From Pseudoxanthomonas sp. CF125 (GTDB lineage Bacteria > Pseudomonadota > Gammaproteobacteria > Xanthomonadales > Xanthomonadaceae): a stretch of 64,000 nucleotides of DNA. Positions within the stretch are counted from its first letter, which is position 1. Every line of letters starts with the position of its first letter. Below the pieces are notes generated by a model. That model saw nothing but the letters and a program-made list of their open reading frames with translations. It had not been told where the DNA came from and searched no databases. The stretch covers positions 248,001-312,000 of the forward strand of contig NZ_FNLD01000001.1 in the NCBI RefSeq assembly GCF_900104085.1, written 5' to 3'. Positions 28,597 through 37,521 of the stretch are shown piece by piece. The translations under genes were made by a program, and so were the position numbers.

Positions 28597-29691
28597 CTAG
28601 TCGGCTTCCGCCGCTGCGTCTGTCGTATCATCGGCAATCGCGGTCTCTGCACTCGTGCTGCTCTCAACGCTGGGAACCGGAGCAGATGCTGAATTGACAT
28701 CAAAACTGATGGTAGTGCGCATCCGCCCTGCCACTCCGACTCCGCCCAGTATGTTGGGGGAGAAGTGCCACTTCCTCACCGCGTCCATAGCGGAGCGATC
28801 AAGGTCTCGATTACGGCTCGATTTTGAAATGGACACGTTCGTAACGTTTCCAGAGCCGTCGAGGTCAATTTGCACCTCTACCTCACCTGAGATACCAGCC
28901 CTTGCGGCGGCGGGCGGATACTTCGCCGGTGGCGCTGACAGTATCTTCGCAGGGCCGTCCGACAGAACCTTTTTGGGTGAGGTGACCGTGTTAGCGTTTA
29001 TGGGAGCAACAGTTTCAGCACTGCTTGATGCCATGCCCCGGATTGCTGCAATTCTGGCGTCCTGTTCTTGCTTCAGCGATTGAAGCTCATTGGTTGCATG
29101 GGCGCGTTCATTCGACTGGCCTTCCTGCCGAAATATCCCCGTACCCTTTTTGCTAACCCAGCATCCTTCGTTGTAATAGAAGTTGTAACCGAAAGCTTCT
29201 ACTTCTCGTTGCTCAGCAAAGACATCTGACATGATTTGTTCGGTCAACTCTGAGCTTCGTTCGGTTGGTACGAACAGTGAGAAGAGATGGGTACACGATT
29301 CGTACATCGCGCTCGACATCATTTCCTCGTCCGTGCCGGGGGGCATTGCACCGGTGAACGGATGAATGCGCGGATGGATGCTGAAGCTTGCCCCCGCGAT
29401 CTTGGGATGAGTCGCCGTCATGTAGGTTATGCGCGTTAGGCCATCTGCCAACCGAATCGACGACATGCTCTTGGACTGGTCGAACTGGCCGTCTATTACG
29501 TTATCGCCGTGCAAGAGATTCCACGTTCGAACGAATCCTTGGGGATCAGGGAAAGCCTTGAACACGACTGCTTCCTCCTCATTCAACGTCGGCGCGCCTT
29601 CTCTAATATCGCTGCTAGTCATCTGATCTCCGCCGCAGCTCGTAAGGCTTGCAGCAAGGAGGAGTGCGGTAGGTATCCTTTTCATTTTCAT
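28597..29691 (-). CDS. Lipoprotein with TonB C-terminal domain
   Basis: 364 residues. The ATG at 29691 follows GGGGA and begins a lipoprotein signal (MKMKRIPTALLLAASLTSCGG, lipobox Cys near 19). The middle is unrecognised and ends in a helical, probably coiled region. Residues 255-340 are a TonB C-terminal domain: PPAKYPPAAARAGISGEVEVQI, then SRNRDLDRSAMDAVRKWHFSP. TonB normally has an N-terminal membrane anchor; here a lipid anchor is predicted, so it is unlikely to energise a receptor in the standard way. No ExbB/ExbD nearby. Confidence 0.7.
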   Translation of the reverse strand: MKMKRIPTALLLAASLTSCGGDQMTSSDIREGAPTLNEEEAVVFKAFPDPQGFVRTWNLLHGDNVIDGQFDQSKSMSSIRLADGLTRITYMTATHPKIAGASFSIHPRIHPFTGAMPPGTDEEMMSSAMYESCTHLFSLFVPTERSSELTEQIMSDVFAEQREVEAFGYNFYYNEGCWVSKKGTGIFRQEGQSNERAHATNELQSLKQEQDARIAAIRGMASSSAETVAPINANTVTSPKKVLSDGPAKILSAPPAKYPPAAARAGISGEVEVQIDLDGSGNVTNVSISKSSRNRDLDRSAMDAVRKWHFSPNILGGVGVAGRMRTTISFDVNSASAPVPSVESSTSAETAIADDTTDAAAEAD

Positions 29692-29838
29692 TCCCCATAA
29701 GTTGGCCGGCTTATCTGCGTGCGCGCTGTTGTCTCCCCTTGTAGACACTGGCTAGAAGGCATAAGTAGCTTCTTGCATACACGCTCCCCGTCTGACTGGT
29801 TCTGTAAGTCCGTACAAATGTAGTATGGAATATCAGTA

Positions 29839-29910
29839 CCAATAGAGTATGGCATAGCCACACGACAGATGTGTGGACTCGCCATATTTTGGTGGGCCGA
29901 CTTCTATTGG
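29839..29910. promoter_or_regulatory. Inverted and direct repeats upstream of the XRE regulator
   Basis: CCAATAGA (29839-29846) and TCTATTGG (29903-29910) are inverted; AGTATGG occurs twice, at 29822 and 29846. They lie between the lipoprotein gene and the divergent XRE gene. They are candidate binding sites for the XRE protein, by position only. Confidence 0.35.
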
Positions 29911-29920
29911 CCTATAGGAT

Positions 29921-30268
29921 ATGAAGAGCTTTGGAGACAGGCTTCGGGCGGCACGTATTGCGGCTGGTTTGACGCAAGAACAACTTGGCTTTTCGGTCGG
30001 GCTTACGAAAGCATCCGTGTCGGCTTGGGAGAACGGGCGAGAGACACCGAGCTTCCGGGTTCTTCCAGAACTCCGTCATGCGCTTGGGCTTTCTTTAGAT
30101 GAGTTGGTCTGCGGAGTAGGGGGCGGCAGCGGGCCTCGTCATGAAAATGAGGCTACCTCGGAGCTAAAGGCCCGTAATCCTCAAGAGCGGGCGTTGCTCA
30201 CTCGCTATCGGGCACTATCGCCCCGAAGGCAGGAAGCCTTTCTTGAATTGTTGAAGCCGGAAAAGTAG
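29921..30268 (+). CDS. XRE family transcriptional regulator
   Basis: 115 residues. Residues 4-60 are a typical Cro/C1 helix-turn-helix: FGDRLRAARIAAGLTQEQLG, then GLTKASVSAWENGRETPSFRVLPELRHALG with the recognition helix around KASVSAWE. A glycine-rich linker and a basic helical C-terminus (ERALLTRYRALSPRRQEAFLELL) follow, the latter seen in other short regulators. It probably represses its own promoter or neighbours. It diverges from the TonB-C lipoprotein gene. Confidence 0.88.
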   Translation: MKSFGDRLRAARIAAGLTQEQLGFSVGLTKASVSAWENGRETPSFRVLPELRHALGLSLDELVCGVGGGSGPRHENEATSELKARNPQERALLTRYRALSPRRQEAFLELLKPEK

Positions 30269-30863
30269 CTCCCGCAATCCAGTAGATGCTCCGAACCGAA
30301 TGGGGCGACGTACCGGGGCAGAGGTCCGTGGTTGCCCTCCAACTCAGCCACCCTCTCGGCGCGAGCGGTGGAAAAAGTCCTTCCTCGGAGCCCTGCCCCC
30401 GCCATCGTTCCGAGTCCGCCCGGTTACAACAACGTAAATAATTCACACCGGCACACCCAAATACCCGGGCTACGCCTCATCTTGGTGTGATCAAGCTATC
30501 ACTTGCGTGGAGGTAATTGCTTCCAGCTCAATAGCAAGGTATATCCATCTGAGAATTCCGGCCGTGGCTGGGTTCTCGGGGATGGGGAGCAATCTAATGC
30601 CACCCCAGCATGCGAAGTGGCGGGGTCATCTCGCTTGTCTACGAATACAGGGGCAGCAAGGGCAGCCAGAGCGTTAAAAGTCGGCAATAGGGGCAGAGTG
30701 AATTTTCCGATGAGAGAAACAGGTTGGCAAGCCTGTATCTCTCGACGTTCCTGGGAGATTGAGAAACAAAACTATTCGCTTGGGCCACATTGATGGACTC
30801 AGTACTCGCCAATCTCGCCCGATTCGGCAGGGTTATCTCTGGGACGCCACACTAAGGAAAGTC
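30269..30863. other. 595-base gap ahead of the RHS genes
   Basis: Several short open frames occur but none has a ribosome site and family similarity together, so none is annotated. The 3' part carries AAGGAAAG just before the RHS gene start and presumably its promoter. No hairpin with a T-run was recognised. Confidence 0.45.
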
Positions 30864-32810
30864 ATGAAAAATAGCTCAACAAAATTTAAAACTCATGGAT
30901 CAATCAAGTGGACGGGTGTTCTATGTTTCGTTGGTCTCGGCGCATTAGTCGCTTCCGTGCCATGTTTTGCTCAGTCGAGCCTGCAAGGGGTTGATCTTCG
31001 TTACGATACTTTGCTGAAACGCCAGGATCGCAACAATATAACTGCAGGAAATCAGTTTGGGGAACAGCACAGCCTCGAAAGTGGCTCGCTTTCATTCAAC
31101 GTAGTCGACGTAGATTTAGTCGGGAATGATGATCTCGCGGTCGAGTTCAGGCGAACACTCGTTGCAACAGACTCAAAAAAACAACTCAGTGGTTCGACTT
31201 TCACCTATCCAGCGACTCGCTTGGGCGACTGGGCTATTGGACTGCCGAAAATCCAAGGTACATTCGACGCACTGGTTGGGTGGATAAGCGGGGACGCAAG
31301 CAGGCCTACCAAAAACTGTTCCATTGCGACTTCCTACCAGATAGAGCCTCCTCCAAGCTCGCAGTACCCAGAAACTTTTAGAGCGCACATGTTCTGGAAT
31401 CCGCCAACCGTTCAGTATCCGGATGGGAGTTCCGGACTGCTTCTCTATAACAGTGGGTTGATGCCTGTTCCATCTACGGGCGGGCCCTATTTCTGGATCA
31501 CCTCAAGCCAAGATGTGGCTTCATGCATTGCGGTGCTGAAGAATAAGAACGACGCAAGTCCCCTTGCCGAAGAGCGAATTTTCGGTCAGGGAGAGGGATA
31601 TCTGATTATCCGTCCCGACGGAAACAAATACTGGTTTGATTGGATAGCGCTGGAAAGCAACTTGCCTTCGAAATCGACTCAATTAATTCCGTGCGGTGGT
31701 TCACCCTATGGCTGCGATTACCAAGCTGATGAGGTTGTTTTACAGCAAGCGACTCTAGCTCTGTATCCAACTCGGATAGAGGATAGATTTGGCAATTGGG
31801 TTGCCTACTCGTATTCAAACAAGAGTAATGAGATGGTAAAGCTCGATAAGATTCAATCGAGCGATGGCAGGGTTATTGACATTGGATACATCGACGGCCG
31901 CATAAGTACGGTTACTGCCAATGGACGTACGTGGTCATACATCTACGCCGAACCTACTACGACAGTGCCCGTGCAAGTGCTGATTAATTTGTCTGAAGTT
32001 CGTAATCCAGATTCATCCAGTTGGCGATACTCGGGCGATTCACATCCATACCCTCCCGCCCGACGCGGTGATCTTCAACTGAGTATCTTTGGCCCCTGCT
32101 ATGACCTGACCTGGACCCAGCACGTCAATCCGGACGCTACCGCCGTTGGCGATACTGATTTCACGGGATATACGGTAGAGGCGCCTTCTGGAGCGCGGGC
32201 AGTATTCCGGGTGGACGGCGTTATGCTAGGACGCTCAGGTGTGCCGGAATCGTGCTATCAAACCGGGGCATATCTCCCGAGCACCACGAGGCCATCTACC
32301 GCCCCGCGTTATTTTCTAGGTGACTATCAACTCGCCCTGACCGGCAAGAAAATCACTGGCTCAGGCCTGCTGCCGGCGATCTGGAAATATCACTATCAGT
32401 CTGACATTGGCTTTGCACCGATGGCTGCCGGTAGTTCCAGAACCAAGGTGCTCGACCCGGAAGGCGCCTTCGATAACTATACATTTGGGAATACGTTTGG
32501 CGTGGATGAAGGCTTGCTATTAGCCCACACCCGCACCGCCAATCAGCAGACCTCGCTTAATGAGACCAATGTATACGCGGTTGGAACATCAACCCCCGGC
32601 TTTCCAAAACTCATCGGTTATCACCCCGATGCCAATAACAGGTATGCGCAAGCGTTTATGCGGCCCAAACTGAGCTCGACAAAAATCGTGCAATCCACCC
32701 TGTTCAAATGGGCTGTCAACAACAACTGCTCCGATACCGGTGCTGCGCCTTGTCTCGACAGTTTAGCCAGACCTACCAGTGTCACTAGAAGTAGTTCGCC
32801 AGCTCCATAA
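30864..32810 (+). CDS. Exported RHS/YD-repeat protein, first subunit
   Basis: 648 residues. The ATG at 30864 follows AAGGAAAG and starts a signal peptide (WTGVLCFVGLGALVASVPCFAQ). The mature start, with HSLESGSLSFNVVDVDLVGNDDLAVEF, resembles the N-terminal region of bacterial RHS-type exported proteins, and the middle has short YD-like repeats (AYSYSNKSNEMVKLDKIQSSDGRVIDIGY is one of these, split here as separate segments YSNKSNEMVKL and IDIGYIDGR). The C-terminus ends SLARPTSVTRSSSPAP. It is followed 47 bases later by the RHS core gene; the two probably form one complex. Confidence 0.7.
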   Translation: MKNSSTKFKTHGSIKWTGVLCFVGLGALVASVPCFAQSSLQGVDLRYDTLLKRQDRNNITAGNQFGEQHSLESGSLSFNVVDVDLVGNDDLAVEFRRTLVATDSKKQLSGSTFTYPATRLGDWAIGLPKIQGTFDALVGWISGDASRPTKNCSIATSYQIEPPPSSQYPETFRAHMFWNPPTVQYPDGSSGLLLYNSGLMPVPSTGGPYFWITSSQDVASCIAVLKNKNDASPLAEERIFGQGEGYLIIRPDGNKYWFDWIALESNLPSKSTQLIPCGGSPYGCDYQADEVVLQQATLALYPTRIEDRFGNWVAYSYSNKSNEMVKLDKIQSSDGRVIDIGYIDGRISTVTANGRTWSYIYAEPTTTVPVQVLINLSEVRNPDSSSWRYSGDSHPYPPARRGDLQLSIFGPCYDLTWTQHVNPDATAVGDTDFTGYTVEAPSGARAVFRVDGVMLGRSGVPESCYQTGAYLPSTTRPSTAPRYFLGDYQLALTGKKITGSGLLPAIWKYHYQSDIGFAPMAAGSSRTKVLDPEGAFDNYTFGNTFGVDEGLLLAHTRTANQQTSLNETNVYAVGTSTPGFPKLIGYHPDANNRYAQAFMRPKLSSTKIVQSTLFKWAVNNNCSDTGAAPCLDSLARPTSVTRSSSPAP

Positions 32811-32857
32811 GCTGCAACATTCTCGAACTCCGTTCTACTAAACACGAGGACTAGGCG

Positions 32858-35800
32858 ATGATTTATGCACGACGGCCGATGCTTGGGTTGCTGCTGTACA
32901 CGCTAACACTGGCGTTGCCCTTGGTCTCGCAGGCCCAAACTTACAGCAAGACAGAGACGATCGAGTACCACGATGACCTTTCCCTATGGGTGCTCGGTCA
33001 GGTCAAGCGCACCACCACCAATGGCACTGAGACTTCTCGGACAGAGTACGCATGGAAAGCAAGTCCGACCAAGACATATGCTTTCGGCAAGCTTCAGCAG
33101 ACGATTGGATATTATACGAGTGACGGCACCATCTCTCACGTTCTGGACGGCAACAATAATCGCACGATATTTCGCGCCTGGATGCGGGGAATTCCCCAAT
33201 CTATTGAATATGCGGACGGCACAACAGAGAGGGCGGCAGTTAACGCCGAAGGTCTTATTTATTCCCATATAGATGAAGCCGGAGCGAGGACGTGCTACGA
33301 GTACGATCCAATGGGACGGCCTGCTCGGGTTGTCTATACCTCTGAAGTGCAGCCGCCGATCACCGAGTGGGGTGCATGCGATACATCCGATTGGAACGCT
33401 ACAGCGCAGATTTTTGAGCCGGTTACCACGGCGGAGTACGGCGTTCCTGCCGGTCATTGGCGGCAAACGGTTAGCACGGGTAACGCTTACAAGATCACTT
33501 ACTTCGATGCGCTATGGCGCCCGTTGGTGGTGCGCGAGTATGACGACGCAGATATTCCGGCTACTCAGCGCTTCCAACGCTTTGCCTACGATCACGACGG
33601 ACGGGTGACTTTCGCCTCGTATCCCAGTACGGTCGACAACCCCACTACTGGCAGTTGGACCAGCTATGACGCACTTGGACGGGTGACTGCGGTAAGCCAG
33701 GACAGCGAACTGGCAGCCCCAAACAACGTGCTTACCACGCTGACGCAGTACTTAAACGGGTTCCAGACGAGGGTGACTAATCCGAAGGGGCAGGTGACCA
33801 CGACCAGCTACATGGCCTACGACCAGCCGGCCTACGACTGGCCGGTGAATATCAGCCATCCGGAAGGGGCTTACACCGATATCGTCAGAGACGTGTTTGG
33901 AAAACCGAAGACGCTTACGCGTCGCAATGCTAGCAGCAGCCTGCAGGTGCAACGGCACCTTGTCTACGACAGTCATCAGCAGCTCTGTAAGAGCATTGAA
34001 CCAGAGACCGGAACAACGCTGTACAAATACGATGACGCCGGCAACTTGCTTCGCACCGACTTTGGTATGCCGGCGTTCCCTCCGGGCCCCTGCGACGAGC
34101 CTGCGATGACAGCGATGGAAGTACCGCCTACTGGTGGAAGCAACCCGCCGCAGATGGCGCACTATGCCCTGCGCACGTATGACGTCCGCAACCGTATAAA
34201 GACGTTAACGTTTCCGGACCATAACGGCGATCAGACCTGGACCTATACGCCTGACGGTTTGCCGCAGCGCATTGTTACCCTCAATAGCGAAGGTCAGGAC
34301 ACTGTCGTCAATGACTATTTCTATAACAGGCGCCGTCTGTTGACTCGCGAGACGCTCAGTCAGCCAGGCTGGTATAGTTGGCCCGTCGATTACGACTACA
34401 ACCGCAACGCCCATATGTTTGGGCAGCTGTATCCCAACGGCCTATATGTGGAATACGGCGTCAACGCCCTGGGTCAGCCTACCCGAGCGGGGAACTTCGC
34501 TACGGGAGTGCAGTACTACCCCAATGGCGCCATCAAGCAGTTCACGTATGGCAACGGCGTCGTGCACAAGATGACCCAGAACGCTCGTCAACTGCCGGCC
34601 CTAAGCACTGACAGCGGCGGAGTACTGGGCCTGGATACGCGTTTCGATGCCAACGGCAACGTCAGCGACATCTACGATGTGGCGCGAGGTGCGCACTACA
34701 ATCGGCATATGCAGTATGACGGCCTAGACAGGCTGACCGCTGTAGGGTCAGGAGTATTTGGCGGCGATACATGGCACCGTTTCACCTATGACGCGCTAGA
34801 TAACATTAGGTCATGGAAGCTGGCAGGGGTGAAAGACTACGCCGATTATGTTTACGACTCCACAAGCAACCAGCTGACCAACATTAAAAATACGGCTGGG
34901 GCCACCGTGGTAGGCCTGGGCTACGACCAGCAGGGAAATTTAAGGAATAAGAACGGCCAAGGTTATCTTTTCGACTACGGAAATCGCCTTCGCGAAGCGG
35001 AAGAGCGCGAAGGGTACTTTTACGATGGTTACGGCCGTCGGATATTGAGCTGGCGTCCCGATGGCGGGGTGGACTTTTTCCTGTATGGTCAAGCAGGCCA
35101 GCTTTGGTACCAAGAGTACGCCGCCAAATCGCTCGCCGTGGAAAACGTCTATCTGGCAGGAAGTTTGGTAGGTACCCGCGAATTCGACTGGGACGCAGGT
35201 ACCTTCACATCCAAGTATCACCATACAGACGCGTTGGGCAGTCCGGTCGCCGTGACGAACACTGCCGGTCAGGTAACAGAGCGAACCGATTGGGAGCCGT
35301 ACGGCGCGGCGATCGGTAAGCCAAGCTACGAGGGCATTGGCTTCACAGGGCATGTGCAGGATGCGGCGACGGGGCTGACGTATATGCAGCAGCGCTATTA
35401 CGATTCATTGCTGGGAAGGTTCTTGTCCGTTGATCCCGTCACTGCCAACGGTGGCAGTGGGGCGAACTTCAATCGGTATTGGTATGCAAACAACAATCCT
35501 TATAGGTTCACCGATCCGGATGGACGCACTGGCCTGGATTATGCATCCAAATATCAGGATGCCTATGAAGCATGTGCCCAGCGAGCCGGTTGCGGCCCAA
35601 TGGACGTGCCAGACAACATTGCTCGCGCGGAAAAGCCATATGCAGAGGCTGCTGGTTCATTCATACCTGTCGAGCGAGCCGCTACTGGATTGCTGGGTGT
35701 CCTCCGGATTGCGCAGGCGGCCCGTCTAACAAGACTCAGTGTGGTCACTAAGCTTGACAGGTATCTTCTCAACCCTGCTCATGCCGTTGGTGGCGCGAAG

Positions 35801-36043
35801 GCTCAATGGTTCGAGAAAGCCCTTGGCTTTACCAGAGCAAATATGAGTGGGCTGGCTAAGCAAATTGTATTTGACTCAAAGAAAGCGGTTAGCACCGGAG
35901 TAACCCAGTACGGAACAAAATACAACCAATCAATCACAATCACCGGAGCCAATGGCAAGAAGATTGAAGTCGTCACCGCTTGGATAAAATCGAGTAAAGA
36001 CGACGTTGTTAGGCTCGTAACAATCATTCCGGCAAAGCAATGA
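32858..36043 (+). CDS. Exported RHS-repeat protein with C-terminal toxin-like domain
   Basis: 1061 residues with its own signal peptide (MLGLLLYTLTLALPLVSQAQ). YD/RHS repeats run through the protein (YEYDPMGRPARVVY, LVYDSHQQLC, YDALDNIRSW). The RHS core follows: TDALGSPVAVTN, GFTGHVQDAATGLTYMQQRYYD, GRFLSVDPV and NRYWYANNNPYRFTDPDGR ending near 890. A hydrophobic stretch at 925-955 precedes the variable C-terminal domain from about 965 (LDRYLLNPAH, GGAKAQWFEKALGF, TQYGTKYN). That domain resembles DUF6883, as recalled. An immunity-like gene overlaps its stop. The role is probably a polymorphic toxin; its activity is not known. Confidence 0.8.
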   Translation: MIYARRPMLGLLLYTLTLALPLVSQAQTYSKTETIEYHDDLSLWVLGQVKRTTTNGTETSRTEYAWKASPTKTYAFGKLQQTIGYYTSDGTISHVLDGNNNRTIFRAWMRGIPQSIEYADGTTERAAVNAEGLIYSHIDEAGARTCYEYDPMGRPARVVYTSEVQPPITEWGACDTSDWNATAQIFEPVTTAEYGVPAGHWRQTVSTGNAYKITYFDALWRPLVVREYDDADIPATQRFQRFAYDHDGRVTFASYPSTVDNPTTGSWTSYDALGRVTAVSQDSELAAPNNVLTTLTQYLNGFQTRVTNPKGQVTTTSYMAYDQPAYDWPVNISHPEGAYTDIVRDVFGKPKTLTRRNASSSLQVQRHLVYDSHQQLCKSIEPETGTTLYKYDDAGNLLRTDFGMPAFPPGPCDEPAMTAMEVPPTGGSNPPQMAHYALRTYDVRNRIKTLTFPDHNGDQTWTYTPDGLPQRIVTLNSEGQDTVVNDYFYNRRRLLTRETLSQPGWYSWPVDYDYNRNAHMFGQLYPNGLYVEYGVNALGQPTRAGNFATGVQYYPNGAIKQFTYGNGVVHKMTQNARQLPALSTDSGGVLGLDTRFDANGNVSDIYDVARGAHYNRHMQYDGLDRLTAVGSGVFGGDTWHRFTYDALDNIRSWKLAGVKDYADYVYDSTSNQLTNIKNTAGATVVGLGYDQQGNLRNKNGQGYLFDYGNRLREAEEREGYFYDGYGRRILSWRPDGGVDFFLYGQAGQLWYQEYAAKSLAVENVYLAGSLVGTREFDWDAGTFTSKYHHTDALGSPVAVTNTAGQVTERTDWEPYGAAIGKPSYEGIGFTGHVQDAATGLTYMQQRYYDSLLGRFLSVDPVTANGGSGANFNRYWYANNNPYRFTDPDGRTGLDYASKYQDAYEACAQRAGCGPMDVPDNIARAEKPYAEAAGSFIPVERAATGLLGVLRIAQAARLTRLSVVTKLDRYLLNPAHAVGGAKAQWFEKALGFTRANMSGLAKQIVFDSKKAVSTGVTQYGTKYNQSITITGANGKKIEVVTAWIKSSKDDVVRLVTIIPAKQ

Positions 36044-36246
36044 TTAAAAAGTTCGACGAATATGACGTTGTCGTGGCCCGGGTTGATCTGGGCCAGAACG
36101 TGAAAGCAGGGACCATGGGCGCCATTCTCTTGGTTTTGGATCAAGAGAGCGGAGTCTATGAGGTTGAATTCGTGGACGATCATGGGGCTACCTTGGAAGT
36201 GATGACCGTTGATGGAGAAAATCTCCAGGGCCGTAAGCTGGGTTAG
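36040..36246 (+). CDS. Small immunity-like protein (DUF4926-like)
   Basis: 68 residues, starting inside the RHS stop codon (ATGA), so translation is coupled. The pattern F-D-E-Y-D-V-V-V-A-R-V-D, then AGTMGAILLVLDQESGVYEVEFVD and the hydrophobic EVMTVDGENL resembles DUF4926, a small beta-barrel-like family that I recall beside DUF6883 toxins. Immunity to the adjoining toxin domain is inferred from coupling and order. Confidence 0.7.
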   Translation: MIKKFDEYDVVVARVDLGQNVKAGTMGAILLVLDQESGVYEVEFVDDHGATLEVMTVDGENLQGRKLG

Positions 36247-36658
36247 CTCTAACAAGGATGCCGCTTGCCGATTGCGTACTTCCACCACAACTGAGGTGGG
36301 GATGCCTGCCGCATCGTGGCGGTCTTCGGCCATTACGTCGGCGGCCTCCAAAGCGTCACCCCACTTGGCGAACCGGCCGTGCCCCTCCATCCCTGGGTAC
36401 AGGTCCCCGTCGTGCATAGCCGGAATGCTTACGAAGAACACAGCATTCAAAGTCAGCTCAGCCTAAAGAGGATGCCCCCGACCCAGCTTCACGGCTTACT
36501 CAGGGTCGCGCCCTGTTGCTGAGTGGCATTCACTGCTGGTGCAAAGGCGTGCTGCCGGGGGATGTACAGATTGCTGGTACGGCCCTGCGCTCGTAATCCG
36601 GCCGACTGCCCTTCGAGCTGTAGGACAAAGCCTGAGACGTTCGTTAGCGGGCGCAGTT
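36247..36658. other. 412-base gap with possible gene remnants
   Basis: No gene with a start and ribosome site. On the minus strand, downstream of the 51-residue gene and in another frame, an open stretch of about 58 codons ends at TGA 36489 (QLELRPLTNVSGF ... GATLSKP). It has coding-like character but no usual start codon, so it could be a broken gene. Below 36489 nothing was recognised. Confidence 0.35.
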
Positions 36659-36814
36659 CTAGTTGGACACCCTCCGGACGGCGTGAGCGACATAACCGGC
36701 GTACTGAGCCTGAGCGATTCGGCGTGCGTCGTCTGGTGTCGCTGCGTTGACCTCAACGGCCATCGTCCCTGATCCTCCACCAGCTCTGCCCAGCGTTACT
36801 TCATACTTAGCCAT
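36659..36814 (-). CDS. Small protein of 51 residues overlapping the recombinase gene
   Basis: ATG at 36814, TAG at 36659-36661. AGGAG lies eight bases before the ATG, inside the last codons of the recombinase, and the two genes overlap by eight bases, which suggests coupled translation. The protein reads MAKYEVTLGRAGGG at its start and TPDDARRIAQAQYAGYVAHA near its end, a beta-then-helix layout like short phage-associated proteins of this group. Function unknown. Confidence 0.6.
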   Translation of the reverse strand: MAKYEVTLGRAGGGSGTMAVEVNAATPDDARRIAQAQYAGYVAHAVRRVSN

Positions 36815-37373
36815 GGACAGGCTCCTGTAGTGCGCGGTATACGCTGCTACGGCTCACAGAGAAGCGCTCTGTCAGCTGTTCGATACTGAATCCATCCTCA
36901 TGCCGCATGCAGCGGATACGAGCCATCTGGGCCTCATTCAGAGCGTTCTTGCGGCCAAATTTGATACCTTTCTTCTGTGCGAGTGCGATACCGTCCCTTT
37001 GGCGCTCCATACGGATATCCGCCTCGAACTCAGCGAAGGCCCCCAGCAGCGAGAACATCAATCGTCCCTCGGACGTGGTTGTATCCAAGCCTTGGTCCAA
37101 GACCTTCAGGCTGACTCCCTTCTGCTTCATACGATCGGAAATCTTAGCTAGGTCGAGCACCGAACGAGCCATGCGGTCGAGTCTGCTAATGACCAGCACA
37201 TCCCCCTCTCTCACGAATTCCAAACAGGCTAAAAGCTCGGGGCGGTTCTCTGCTTGCCTACCGGAGCGCTTCTCCTTGAAGACCTTGGTGCAGCCCGCTT
37301 TGGTGAGCTTATCGAGTTGGACATCCAACGACTGTCCGGCCGAGCTGACACGGGCATAGCCAACGATTTCCAT
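36807..37373 (-). CDS. Serine recombinase (resolvase/invertase family)
   Basis: 188 residues. Catalytic Ser in GYARVSSAGQSLDVQ near residue 9-10, the Arg-rich SRLDRMARS with two active-site Arg, an E-helix (LLGAFAEFEADIRMERQRDG), and a C-terminal helix-turn-helix (GFSIEQLTERFSVSRSSVYRAL). The ATG at 37373 gives the canonical MEIVGYARVS start. A short resolvase/invertase of the Tn3/Hin size. No transposase accompanies it. It diverges from the SIR2-like gene across a 148-base region. Confidence 0.92.
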   Translation of the reverse strand: MEIVGYARVSSAGQSLDVQLDKLTKAGCTKVFKEKRSGRQAENRPELLACLEFVREGDVLVISRLDRMARSVLDLAKISDRMKQKGVSLKVLDQGLDTTTSEGRLMFSLLGAFAEFEADIRMERQRDGIALAQKKGIKFGRKNALNEAQMARIRCMRHEDGFSIEQLTERFSVSRSSVYRALQEPVHG

Positions 37374-37521
37374 AAGACTTGTCCCAGAAGGTCTAGAGGA
37401 TGGGATTATATCATTTTGGAATGACTTGTGACACACATTTTGGAGCGTTCCAAGAGGTATACATATTGAAATCGAGCCGCGACACTTGGCGACTGGATGA
37501 ATCGACATTTACGGAGCACTA
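37374..37521. promoter_or_regulatory. Divergent promoter region and candidate recombination site
   Basis: The 148 bases between the recombinase and the SIR2-like gene contain a direct repeat CATTTTGGA (37412-37420 and 37436-37444) and a palindrome TTGGA-GCGT-TCCAA (37440-37453). Serine resolvases commonly bind such dyads next to their own gene. Both promoters must lie here, so recombinase binding could also affect the defence genes; that is inference. Confidence 0.4.

Noticed and set aside
30503-30793. A 96-codon frame before the RHS genes
   Set aside because: Non-ATG start, no ribosome site, no family resemblance.
36496-36780. A 94-codon minus-strand frame next to the recombinase
   Set aside because: It overlaps the better supported 51-residue gene in another frame and has low-complexity content.
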